Part shown: one piece after another, positions 57,058 through 64,000 of the stretch
Layout of the letters: every line of letters starts with the position of its first letter
Numbering within the stretch: the stretch's first letter is position 1
DNA from: Curtobacterium sp. VKM Ac-1376
GTDB taxonomy: Bacteria; Actinomycetota; Actinomycetes; Actinomycetales; Microbacteriaceae
DNA length: 64,000 nucleotides
NCBI RefSeq assembly: GCF_015351025.1
Contig: NZ_JADKRV010000014.1
Span: 1-64,000 of the forward strand
Direction: 5' to 3'
Notes under the pieces: model-generated
The model's input: the letters and a program-made list of their open reading frames with translations, nothing else
What the model was told of the DNA's origin: nothing
Database searches by the model: none
Position numbers and translations under genes: made by a program

Positions 57058-58024
57058 AGTGCACCCACCGCTTCTGTCCGAGGAACTGGATGGCCGTGAT
57101 GCCGAGGATGATGGCGAACAGCACCCAGGCGCCGGCGGACGCCAGGCCGAGCTGCTGCGTCTGGAAGCCCGTGTTGTAGATGTACTGCACGAGCGTCTCG
57201 GTCGAGGTGCCCGGACCGCCCTTCGTCAGGACGAACGGCTGGACGAACACCTGGAACGAGGTGATCAGGGTCATCATCGTGGCGAAGAAGATCGACGGCG
57301 AGATGAGCGGGAACTTGATCCGCCAGAACATCTGCCAGGCGTTCGCACCGTCGAGCTGCGCCGCCTCGAGCTGGTTCTCCGGCACCGAGTCGAGTGCCGC
57401 CGAGAAGATCAGCATGTTGTAGCCGAAACCCTGCCACACGCTCATCGCGACGATCGCGAGCATCGCCCAGTTGTCGTCGGCCAGGAAGTTCGGGGCGTTC
57501 ACGCCGACGGTCGACTGCAGGGTCGCGTCGATCGCGCCGCCGGGCTGGTACAGCATCCGCCAGACGACGACGTTCGCGACGATCGGGGTGATGGTCGGGA
57601 TGAAGAACAGCACCCGGAAGACGTGCCGGTGCCGGATCTTCGGCGTCAGCCAGGCGGCGAGCCCGAGCGACACGACCAGGTTGAGCGGCACGTAGAGCAC
57701 CACGAACAGCACCGTGTTCAGCGTGACGGTGCGGAAGATCGGGTCGGAGAACAGCTGCGCGTAGTTCGACAGGCCGGCCCACGAGCGTTCGCCGAGCATC
57801 GGCCAGTTCATGAAGCTCACGACGAGCGACGCGAGGATCGGGAACGCCGTGAACACGACGAGGCCGATCGAGTGCGGGGCGGCGAAGGCGGCGCCCCACC
57901 AGGAGCGGCGGCCGAGTCCGCCGTCGGCCCCGCTGTCCTTCCGGCGCGTCTCCGCACCGGTCGCGACCGCGATCGCGGGGGCGGGCGGCGCCGCCTCGGC
58001 GGGTGGGTCCTGGATGGTGGTCAT
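57050..58024 (-). CDS. Sugar ABC transporter permease, MalF type
   Basis: 324-residue CUT1-family permease. A polar N-terminal tail (about 1-40) precedes around six membrane segments; the EAA loop is PENQLEAAQLDGANAWQMF. The GGPGTSTETLVQYIYNTGF block is typical of MalF-like sugar permeases. ATG at 58024. A hairpin between the binding-protein gene and this gene may lower permease expression. Confidence 0.93.
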   Translation of the reverse strand: MTTIQDPPAEAAPPAPAIAVATGAETRRKDSGADGGLGRRSWWGAAFAAPHSIGLVVFTAFPILASLVVSFMNWPMLGERSWAGLSNYAQLFSDPIFRTVTLNTVLFVVLYVPLNLVVSLGLAAWLTPKIRHRHVFRVLFFIPTITPIVANVVVWRMLYQPGGAIDATLQSTVGVNAPNFLADDNWAMLAIVAMSVWQGFGYNMLIFSAALDSVPENQLEAAQLDGANAWQMFWRIKFPLISPSIFFATMMTLITSFQVFVQPFVLTKGGPGTSTETLVQYIYNTGFQTQQLGLASAGAWVLFAIILGITAIQFLGQKRWVHYD

Positions 58025-58077
58025 GCGACGACCTCCTCGTCGTTCGCGGTCCTGAACAGGGATTGGATCGGGGGGAA

Positions 58078-58103
58078 GGCGCGGGGCGGGGTCGACCCGC
58101 GCC
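58078..58103 (-). terminator. Hairpin between binding-protein and permease genes
   Basis: 8-bp stem GGCGCGGG/CCCGCGCC (58078-58085 with 58096-58103) with an internal palindrome GGGTCGACCC. Partial termination or mRNA stabilisation here would give more binding protein than permease, as in other sugar ABC operons. Confidence 0.5.
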
Positions 58104-58125
58104 TCCCGTCAGGGGGTGACGCCTG

Positions 58126-59361
58126 TCACTGCGAGCCGAGCTGGCTGGCGATGGAGGACATCGTCTCCTTGCCGGAGGTCTGGCCGTTCACCGCCTGCAG
58201 GGCGTACTGCGCGAACAGCTGGTTGAGCTGGTCGCTCTGCTTGTTGCCGGGCAGCGGTGTGGCGTCCTCGAGCCCGGTCTTCAGCGCGTCCTCGACCCCG
58301 TCGATGCCGGCGTTGTCGTACCAGGCCTGCTGCGCCGCGGTCCGGGCCGGGAAGGCACGGCCCTGCTCGGCGAGCGAGGTGAGGGTGGCCTCGTTCGTCA
58401 TCGTGCTGATGGCCTTGAACGCCTGCTCCGGGTACTTGCACTGCTTCGAGATGCCGAAGCCGGAACCGGCCGCGAACGAACTCGCACCGTCGGTGCCCGA
58501 GGGCATCGTGGTGATGCCGAGGTCGAACTTCACCTTGGCCTTCTGGCTGATGATCGACCACGGTCCGTCGCTGTACATCGCGACGTCGCCGGAGACGAAC
58601 GCGTTGTCGTCGGCGGACGCGTCGTTGCTGGCCTGCGTGATGTAGCCCTTCTCCACGAGCCCGGAGAGCCAGTCGAGCCCCTCGGCGAACTTCGCGTTCT
58701 CGGCGTCGAGCGTGCCGTCCTCGTCGATCACACGGCCGCCGTTGTAGCCGAGGATCATCGACTCGAGCGGGATGTCCTCGACGCTCGTGCCCCAGATCGG
58801 GGTGCCGGCGGCCTTGAGCTCCTTCGCGGCGGCCTCGAACTCGTCGACGGTCCAGCCCGGCTCCGGCGCCTCGACCCCGGCCTTCTCGAACAGGTCCCGG
58901 TTGTAGAACATGACCATGGGGCCGGTGTCGTAGGGCAGCCCGTAGAGCTTGCCGTCGACCTTCATGCCGTCGAGCCCGGTCTTGTCGTACTCGCTCAGGT
59001 CGAGGTCCGCCTGCTTCGCCATGTCGTCGATCGGCACGAGCACGTCCGTGTAGTTCGCGGCACGGAGCGACTGGATGCTCACGATGCACGGCGCGGTGCC
59101 GGTGGAGAGCTGCGTGCGCAGCTTCGTCCAGTAGTCGTTGAAGGGTGAGCCCTGGATCGTGACGTCGACCCCGTCGTCGGTCTTGACGGTGTCCGCGACC
59201 TTCTGCCACGCGGCCTTGTCCTCCTTGCCGGAGATCCACATGGCCCAGGTCAGGGCGTCCTTGGACTGGCCGTCACTGGCACTGCTGCCAGCGGAACAGC
59301 CGGTGAGCACGAGCACGGCAGCTGCTGCTGCCGCCAGCCCGGCGGTGAGTCGTCGTTGCAT
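58126..59361 (-). CDS. Sugar ABC transporter substrate-binding lipoprotein
   Basis: 411-residue family 1 extracellular binding protein. Lipoprotein signal MQRRLTAGLAAAAAAVLVLTGC (lipobox LTGC). The mature protein has LTWAMWISGKEDKAAWQKV, DGKLYGLPYDTGPMVMFYN and SDGPWSIISQ, typical of CUT1 binding proteins. Probable ligand: fucosylated oligosaccharides or L-fucose, inferred from the operon. GGAG lies at good spacing before the ATG. Confidence 0.93.
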   Translation of the reverse strand: MQRRLTAGLAAAAAAVLVLTGCSAGSSASDGQSKDALTWAMWISGKEDKAAWQKVADTVKTDDGVDVTIQGSPFNDYWTKLRTQLSTGTAPCIVSIQSLRAANYTDVLVPIDDMAKQADLDLSEYDKTGLDGMKVDGKLYGLPYDTGPMVMFYNRDLFEKAGVEAPEPGWTVDEFEAAAKELKAAGTPIWGTSVEDIPLESMILGYNGGRVIDEDGTLDAENAKFAEGLDWLSGLVEKGYITQASNDASADDNAFVSGDVAMYSDGPWSIISQKAKVKFDLGITTMPSGTDGASSFAAGSGFGISKQCKYPEQAFKAISTMTNEATLTSLAEQGRAFPARTAAQQAWYDNAGIDGVEDALKTGLEDATPLPGNKQSDQLNQLFAQYALQAVNGQTSGKETMSSIASQLGSQ

Positions 59362-59414
59362 CGGTGTCTCCACTTCGTCGTGGTGATGGGGTGAGGGAGT
59401 CGTGCGGTGGCGGG

Positions 59415-60752
59415 TCAGGCGACGCGGACCGCGTCGGGGACCGTCTCGGTGTCGGTGACGGCCCAGGCCGGACCGTCCGGGAACGCGTAGGCGTCGAGTG
59501 TGTCGGCGTGCATCTCCGTGCCGGCACCGGGGGCGGACGGCGGCCAGTAGCGGCCGTCGTGGACGTCGACCGGCGTCACGAAGTGCTCGTGCAGGTGGTC
59601 GACGAACTCGATGCATCGCGTGTCCAGGTCACCGGTCAGCGCGACCGCGTCGAACATCGACAGGTGCTGGACGGCTTCGCACAGGCCGACGCCGCCGGCG
59701 TGCGGGCAGACGCGGACGCCGTGCTTGGCGGCGAGGAGCAGGATCGCCAGGTTCTCGTTGACCCCGGCGACCCGGGTCGCGTCGATCTGCAGCACCGACA
59801 TCGACCCGGCCTGGATCAGCTGCTTCGCGATGACCCGGTTCGCCATGTGCTCCCCCGTCGCGACCGGGATCGGCGCGATTCGTCTGGCGATCTCGGCGTG
59901 GGCGAGGATGTCGTCCGGGCTCGTCGGTTCCTCGACCCAGGCCACGTCGAACGGGCGGAGTCGCTCGATCCACGCGACCGCCTCGTCGACGTCCCAGCGC
60001 TGGTTGGCGTCGATCGCGATCCGGATGTCCGGACCGACGGTCGCGCGGGCGATCCCCATCCGCCGGACGTCCTCGTCGACGTCGCCGCCGACCTTGAGCT
60101 TGATCTGCTCGAAGCCCTCGGCGACGGCCTCGCGGCAGAGCCGGGCGAGCTTCTCGTCGTCGTAGCCGAGCCAGCCCGGGGTGGTCGTGTAGGCCTGGTA
60201 CCCCTCGCGCTCCAGCCGACCGCGGCGTTCGGTTCGCAGCGGTTCGGCGCCGCGGAACAGCTCCAGCGCCTCGGCCGGGGTGATCGCGTCGGTCAGGTAC
60301 CGGAAGTCCACCAGGTCGACGAGTTCCTCCGGGCTCAGGTCGGCGAGCAGTGCCCAGAGCGGCTGACCGGCGCGCTTCGCCCGGAGGTCCCAGAGGGCGT
60401 TCACCACGGCGCCGATGGCCATGTGCATGACGCCCTTCTCCGGACCGAGCCAGCGCAGTTGCGAGTCGTGCACCATTGCGCGCCAGGTGCCGCCCATGTC
60501 GGCGAGGACCGCTTCGGCGTCGGCACCGATGACGTGGCCGCGCAGGGCCGCGATGGCGGCCTCCTGCACCTCGTTGCCACGGCCGATGGTGAAGACGAAC
60601 CCGGTGCCGACCAGGCCGTCCAGGGCGTCGGTGGTGATCTCGACGTAGGCGGCGGAGTAGTCGGGCGCGGGGTTCATGGCGTCCGACCCGTCGTGTTCCC
60701 GCGAGGTCGGGAACCGGATGTCGCGCACGTGCAGACCGGTGATGCGGCTCAT
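59415..60752 (-). CDS. L-fuconate dehydratase (enolase superfamily)
   Basis: 445 residues, as expected for FucD. N-terminal capping domain with [19 protein letters not shown], then a TIM barrel with KxK in QIKLKVGGD, metal ligands in [10 protein letters not shown] and [18 protein letters not shown], and the catalytic His region in [12 protein letters not shown]. Removes water from L-fuconate to give 2-keto-3-deoxy-L-fuconate. The long N-terminal block and [23 protein letters not shown] fit FucD better than other acid-sugar dehydratases. ATG at 60752 with AGGAGA upstream; first gene of the leftward arm. Confidence 0.92.
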   Translation of the reverse strand: MSRITGLHVRDIRFPTSREHDGSDAMNPAPDYSAAYVEITTDALDGLVGTGFVFTIGRGNEVQEAAIAALRGHVIGADAEAVLADMGGTWRAMVHDSQLRWLGPEKGVMHMAIGAVVNALWDLRAKRAGQPLWALLADLSPEELVDLVDFRYLTDAITPAEALELFRGAEPLRTERRGRLEREGYQAYTTTPGWLGYDDEKLARLCREAVAEGFEQIKLKVGGDVDEDVRRMGIARATVGPDIRIAIDANQRWDVDEAVAWIERLRPFDVAWVEEPTSPDDILAHAEIARRIAPIPVATGEHMANRVIAKQLIQAGSMSVLQIDATRVAGVNENLAILLLAAKHGVRVCPHAGGVGLCEAVQHLSMFDAVALTGDLDTRCIEFVDHLHEHFVTPVDVHDGRYWPPSAPGAGTEMHADTLDAYAFPDGPAWAVTDTETVPDAVRVA

Positions 60753-60794
60753 TCGTGTCTCCTGCCGTCCGGTCTCCGTCGACCGAACGAGGCA

Positions 60795-60823
60795 ATCAAA
60801 ACATCGGATGTCTTGCGCGTCAA
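60795..60823 (-). promoter_or_regulatory. Promoter of the leftward fucose arm
   Basis: On the minus strand a -35 TTGACG (60818-60823) and a -10 TTTGAT (60795-60800) are 17 bases apart. The GntR operator fills the start of the spacer, an ideal place for repression. Confidence 0.55.
60801..60811. promoter_or_regulatory. GntR operator candidate in the fucose promoter
   Basis: ACATCGGATGT, a palindrome with 5-bp arms around one central base. Related sites occur at 49631 and 50524. Confidence 0.6.
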
Positions 60824-60901
60824 GAGTCTTCTTCGTGCCGTTTCGGCAAAAGCCACGGCGCAGCCGTCCGATGACTGGCTGCACGCTGGTCGGATACGCC
60901 A

Positions 60902-60953
60902 ACGGCCTGGAGGCGCGGTGCGGGGTCGGACCCGCACCGCGCCTCCAGGCCGT
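60902..60953. terminator. Very strong hairpin between TetR gene and fucose arm
   Basis: Perfect 23-bp stem (60902-60924 with 60931-60953) and a 6-base loop, 40 bases past the TetR stop. It isolates the fucose arm from upstream transcription and carries the GGAGGCGCGG core in both arms. Confidence 0.85.
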
Positions 60954-60992
60954 GGTCGCCCCGCGCCGGGGGCGACGCGATGGTCACGGCGG

Positions 60993-61586
60993 TCAGGCGG
61001 TGGCGAGCCGGCCCATCTCGGCGACCACCGCACGGAGCCGGTCCGCGACCTCGGCGCGGGAGCCGTCCGCGAAGCGGTGCGCCGACTCGATCACCGCGGC
61101 CATCACGAGCGTCACCGCCGTGCGCGCGGCGTCCGCGTCGGTGCGTTCGGCGGCGATGGTGACCACGGCGAGCCGGGTGTTCGCCATCCACTGCAGCATC
61201 GTCGGCACCATCTCCGGCCGCGCCTGCACCAGGGCCTTCGTTCGCTCGCGGTCCTCGGGCAGGGTCACCGTCTGCGCCACGAGTTCGCAGAGGTCGGACA
61301 CGAGCGGCCCGGACGCGGCCAGGAACGCCTGACGTGCGGCGTCGGGGACCTCGGTCGGCGGCAGCCCGAGTGCCGCCTCACCCTTCGACGGGAAGTAGTT
61401 GAAGAACGTGCGGGGCGAGACCCCCGCGTCCGCACAGATCGCCTCGATCGTGACCCCGGCGAGCCCGCGGTCAGTGACGAGCGCGAGCGCCGCCCGGTGG
61501 ATGGCGTGCCGGGTCTGCTGCTTCTTGCGCTCCCGCAGGCCGCAGTCGGTCGCGGCGGGGACCTCGGTGGTGCTCACGTGCTGCAC
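60993..61586 (-). CDS. TetR-family regulator
   Basis: 197-residue repressor. Helix-turn-helix domain: RKKQQTRHAIHRAALALVTDRGLAGVTIEAI, then CADAGVSPRTFFNYFPSKGEAAL with the recognition helix (residues about 15-70). The C-terminal ligand domain is helical and specific. GTG 61586 is chosen because GAGGAG lies six bases upstream; GTG 61613 has no site and touches the palindromic terminator. It follows the MFS exporter gene and probably controls it. Confidence 0.88.
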   Translation of the reverse strand: MQHVSTTEVPAATDCGLRERKKQQTRHAIHRAALALVTDRGLAGVTIEAICADAGVSPRTFFNYFPSKGEAALGLPPTEVPDAARQAFLAASGPLVSDLCELVAQTVTLPEDRERTKALVQARPEMVPTMLQWMANTRLAVVTIAAERTDADAARTAVTLVMAAVIESAHRFADGSRAEVADRLRAVVAEMGRLATA

Positions 61587-61616
61587 GTGCTGCTCCTCGG
61601 GTGGGTGCGACACCGA

Positions 61617-61640
61617 GCCTCCCGTCGCGCGACGGGAGGC
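61617..61640. terminator. Palindromic terminator of the MFS gene
   Basis: A perfect 24-bp palindrome with GCCTCCCGTC/GACGGGAGGC arms and GCGC centre, 11 bases past the MFS stop. Same arm sequence as the hairpins at 17291 and 25893. Confidence 0.75.
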
Positions 61641-61650
61641 CCGGGACGGG

Positions 61651-63711
61651 TCAGTCCTGCGATCGACCGCTCTGGACGGGGATCGACCCGGTGGCGGGAG
61701 CGGTGAGCGAGCCCATCGTGTCCGCCGCCTTCACCGCCTGCACCTCGAGGTCGTCGGCGGTGCCGGCGTCGTCGGCCTGCTCCTGCAGGGCCGAGCTCTT
61801 GCGGAGCGGCGGCGCCTTGAAGAAGAAGCTCAGGACGAAGGCGAGCAGGATCACCGCGAAGCCGACCCAGTAGACGGTCACGGCCGAGGCGTTGAACCCG
61901 GTCATGAACGGCCGGGTCAGGGCCGTGTCCGCGCCGTTGAGGTAGGACGTGTCACTCGTCTCGGCGTTCGAGTTGCTCGAGTCGTTCGCCCCCTTGTCGA
62001 TCTGCTTCGACAGCTCCGGGGCCAGCTGGTCCACCCAGTAGGTGCGCTGCGCGGAGTCCGACCAGTCGACGGCGAGCCCGCCGTCCTGCACGCTCGCGTG
62101 CGCCTTGTCGGCGGCGGCCGCCAGCGCCTGCTGCTGCACGGCATCCGGCGCCCCGGCGGTGGCCTGGGCCACCTGGTCGGTCGCGGTGTCGAGACCGGAC
62201 TGCACCTGCTGCTTGAGCGGCGTGACGATCGGGTTCCAGATCTGGTCCATGACGCCCTGGTTCCCCTTCGCGGTCGCCACGGTCGGGTTGAGCGCGGCGT
62301 CGAGTGCCGGTGTCAGGTTCTCCTCGTCCGCCGTGGCGTGCAGGATGTTCGCCGGCATGAGCGAGAACAGGACGGAGAGCAGCACCGCGGTGCCGAGCGT
62401 TCCACCGATCTGCCGGAAGAACGTGGCGGAGCTGGTTGCCACACCCATGTCCCGCGGCTGCACCGCGTTCTGCGACGCCAGCGTGATGCTCTGCATGAGC
62501 TGCCCGAGGCCGAGGCCGATCAGGAACATGCCGATCATCAGGAACCACAGCGGCTTGTCGATCGTCATGAACGTCAGCACCACGTAGCCGAGCGACACCA
62601 GGGCCGTGCCGATCACCGGGAAGATCCGGTAGCGGCCCGTGCGGGCGACGATCTGCCCCGAGGCGATCGAGGCGATCATCAGGCCGCCGATCATCGGCAG
62701 GGTCGCGAAGCCCGACTCCGTCGGCGTCAGACCCGTGACGATCTGCAGGTAGAGCGGGATGGTGAGCATCGCGCCGAACATCGCGAACCCGACGAGGAAC
62801 CCGAGGATCGTCGCCATCGAGAACGTGCTCGAGCGGAAGAGCTTGAGCGGGATGATCGCGTCGTCCTTCATGAGGGACTCGATCACCAGGAAGGCGACGA
62901 GGCCGAGCGCGCCGACGACGTAGCAGGCGATCGCGGCCGCCGAGCCCCAGCCCCACGTGCGGCCCTGCTCCGCGACGAGGAGGAGCGGGCCGAGGGTGAC
63001 GATGACCGAGGTCGCGCCCCACCAGTCGATGCGCGGCTTGGCCTTGGCGTCGCCGAACTTCGGCAGGTGCAGGAACGCGATGACCATGAGGAGCGCGGCG
63101 ACGCCGATCGGCACGTTGATCAGGAAGACCCAGCGCCATCCGGTGATGCCGGCGATCGAGCTCGCACCGGCGAACAGTCCACCGATGAGCGGGCCGATCA
63201 CGGACGAGATGCCGAACACGGCGAGGAAGTACCCCTGGTACTTCGCGCGCTCACGCGGGGCGAGGATGTCGCCCATGATCGCGAGTGGCAGCGACATCAG
63301 CGCGCCCGCACCGATGCCCTGGAACGCACGGAACGCGGCGAGCATGGTCATCGACGTGGACAGGGTCGACAGGAGCGATCCGAGGATGAACACCGCGATG
63401 CCGAAGATGTAGAGCGGGCGGCGACCGAAGACGTCGGAGAGCTTGCCGTAGATCGGCGTCGTGATGGTCGACGCGATCAGGTAGGCCGTGGTCACCCAGG
63501 CCTGCTGGTCGAGGCCGTGCAGGTCGTCGCCGATCGTGCGGATCGCCGTGCCGACGATGGTCTGGTCGAGCGAGGACAGGAACATGCCCGCCATCAGTCC
63601 GTAGATGACGAGCAGGATCTGGCGGTGCGACATGATCGGCTTGCCCGGCGTGCTCGCCGGGGAGTCCTGTCGTCCGCGCGGCACCTGGACGGGTGCGGTG
63701 GCAGTGGACAT
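61651..63711 (-). CDS. MFS multidrug exporter, DHA2 (14-TM) type
   Basis: 686-residue proton-driven exporter. Motif A between TM2 and TM3 is GKLSDVFGRRPLYIFG, TM1 has the DHA2 marker LDQTIVGTAIRTIGDDL, and motif C region is AVFGISSVIGPLIGG. About 14 membrane segments, with a ~150-residue hydrophilic insert before the last one (about 480-625) and a cytoplasmic tail of ~60 residues. The export substrate is unknown. ATG at 63711 with GAGGAA upstream. Inverted repeats in the upstream region are candidate sites for the neighbouring TetR regulator. Confidence 0.93.
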   Translation of the reverse strand: MSTATAPVQVPRGRQDSPASTPGKPIMSHRQILLVIYGLMAGMFLSSLDQTIVGTAIRTIGDDLHGLDQQAWVTTAYLIASTITTPIYGKLSDVFGRRPLYIFGIAVFILGSLLSTLSTSMTMLAAFRAFQGIGAGALMSLPLAIMGDILAPRERAKYQGYFLAVFGISSVIGPLIGGLFAGASSIAGITGWRWVFLINVPIGVAALLMVIAFLHLPKFGDAKAKPRIDWWGATSVIVTLGPLLLVAEQGRTWGWGSAAAIACYVVGALGLVAFLVIESLMKDDAIIPLKLFRSSTFSMATILGFLVGFAMFGAMLTIPLYLQIVTGLTPTESGFATLPMIGGLMIASIASGQIVARTGRYRIFPVIGTALVSLGYVVLTFMTIDKPLWFLMIGMFLIGLGLGQLMQSITLASQNAVQPRDMGVATSSATFFRQIGGTLGTAVLLSVLFSLMPANILHATADEENLTPALDAALNPTVATAKGNQGVMDQIWNPIVTPLKQQVQSGLDTATDQVAQATAGAPDAVQQQALAAAADKAHASVQDGGLAVDWSDSAQRTYWVDQLAPELSKQIDKGANDSSNSNAETSDTSYLNGADTALTRPFMTGFNASAVTVYWVGFAVILLAFVLSFFFKAPPLRKSSALQEQADDAGTADDLEVQAVKAADTMGSLTAPATGSIPVQSGRSQD

Positions 63712-63775
63712 GCGGGGTTCCTCACAGGGGTGTGGTCGTGTGGTCGTCGGCCCGCTGGGATGCGGATCGGGCATC

Positions 63776-63798
63776 AACCTTGCAGGCTCTGCAACTTT
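63776..63798. promoter_or_regulatory. Inverted repeat in the MFS promoter region, site 1
   Basis: AACCTTGC (63776-63783), 7 bases, GCAACTTT (63791-63798); arms match at 6 of 8 positions. Possible TetR operator near the MFS promoter. Confidence 0.35.
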
Positions 63799-63807
63799 AC
63801 ACCCCCA

Positions 63808-63834
63808 GCACCTTTGCCTGGCGCGCAAAGTTGC
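63808..63834. promoter_or_regulatory. Inverted repeat in the MFS promoter region, site 2
   Basis: GCACCTTTG (63808-63816), 9 bases, CAAAGTTGC (63826-63834); arms match at 8 of 9 positions. It shares the GCAACTTT half-site with site 1, suggesting two operators for one regulator. Confidence 0.45.
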
Positions 63835-63886
63835 GATTTGTGCACGTTCGTGTACGCCTTCTCAGGAGGCGCGGGAAACCGAAGCG

Positions 63887-63892
63887 TACGGT
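63887..63892 (+). promoter_or_regulatory. -10 box of the right-edge gene (leaderless)
   Basis: TACGGT on the plus strand, seven bases before the ATG at 63900. Confidence 0.45.
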
Positions 63893-63899
63893 CCACCGC

Positions 63900-64000
63900 A
63901 TGAGCGACGAGCACGGCACCACGCATCCCGAAGACGACGCTGCGCGCCTCGGGCTCGTCGTCGTCGGCGAGGCAGCGGCGCTGCAGTCCGGCGACGAGAC
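63900..64000 (+). CDS. 5' end of an unidentified gene (cut by the window)
   Basis: An open frame from ATG at 63900 runs to the edge: 33 codons, acidic then hydrophobic (MSDEHGTTHPEDDAARLG, then LVVVGEAAALQSG). The leaderless promoter spacing and third-base G/C pattern support a real gene. It is divergent from the MFS exporter. It could be a MarR-type or other regulator; too little is visible to name it. Confidence 0.55.
   Translation, partial: MSDEHGTTHPEDDAARLGLVVVGEAAALQSGDE

Noticed and set aside
61587-61613. Upstream GTG (61613) as TetR start
   Set aside because: No Shine-Dalgarno site and it touches the palindromic terminator; GAGGAG fits the GTG at 61586.

Overview
The window is about 70% G+C, gene-dense and free of mobile elements. 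Gene order (infC-rpmI-rplT, rRNA methyltransferase, pheST, argCJBDFGH, tyrS), a DUF1844 gene beside infC, many leaderless genes with a TANNNT -10 box, and protein-level resemblances point to an actinobacterium, most likely a Microbacteriaceae such as Curtobacterium or a close relative. This placement is inferred from recall, not from a search.

Layout. Positions 1-360 hold the leader and promoter of an rRNA operon transcribed leftward off the window. Positions 463-16617 are one leftward block of housekeeping genes: infC (with a probable AUC start), rpmI, rplT, an rRNA methyltransferase, pheS, pheT, the arginine genes argC-J-B-D-F-G-H (argR is absent), a 3-methyladenine glycosylase and tyrS. 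Positions 16918-28149 are mixed: DUF1844 protein, maltokinase, CHAD protein, a MaoC gene that reads without a stop into a GH2 glycosidase, a PIG-V-like membrane glycosyltransferase, an amidase-type lipoprotein, a modular secreted protein and tRNA-Ala(CGC). Positions 28235-42068 carry a membrane protein, an acetyltransferase, galU, 5-formyl-THF cyclo-ligase, an FmdB-type protein, mscL, a CDP-alcohol transferase, a large helicase/nuclease-like protein whose ATPase motifs are all degenerate, a CitE-like lyase, oxidoreductases and two related lipoproteins. Positions 42065-49611 hold an amino-acid ABC transporter, a translationally coupled DUF985 / amidohydrolase / SAH-hydrolase-like operon, a PrsW-family protein and a mycoredoxin-like protein.

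The most coherent accessory system is 49631-60823, which looks like a complete non-phosphorylative L-fucose pathway with uptake of fucosylated oligosaccharides. A rightward arm encodes L-fuconolactonase, an FAH-family diketo-acid hydrolase, an SDR dehydrogenase and an FCD-type GntR regulator. A leftward arm encodes L-fuconate dehydratase, a CUT1 ABC importer (binding protein and two permeases, no ATPase), cytoplasmic GH29 alpha-L-fucosidase, a RhaM-like mutarotase and an aldo/keto reductase suited to L-fucose dehydrogenation. Three sites matching ACATnGGATGT, one of them between the -35 and -10 boxes of the leftward promoter, link both arms to the GntR regulator.

The right end (60993-63711) is a TetR regulator with a DHA2-type MFS exporter and inverted repeats in the exporter's promoter region, followed by the start of a leaderless gene cut by the window edge. 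Palindromic terminators are frequent between genes, and a short core GGAGGCGCGG recurs in at least eight gaps.
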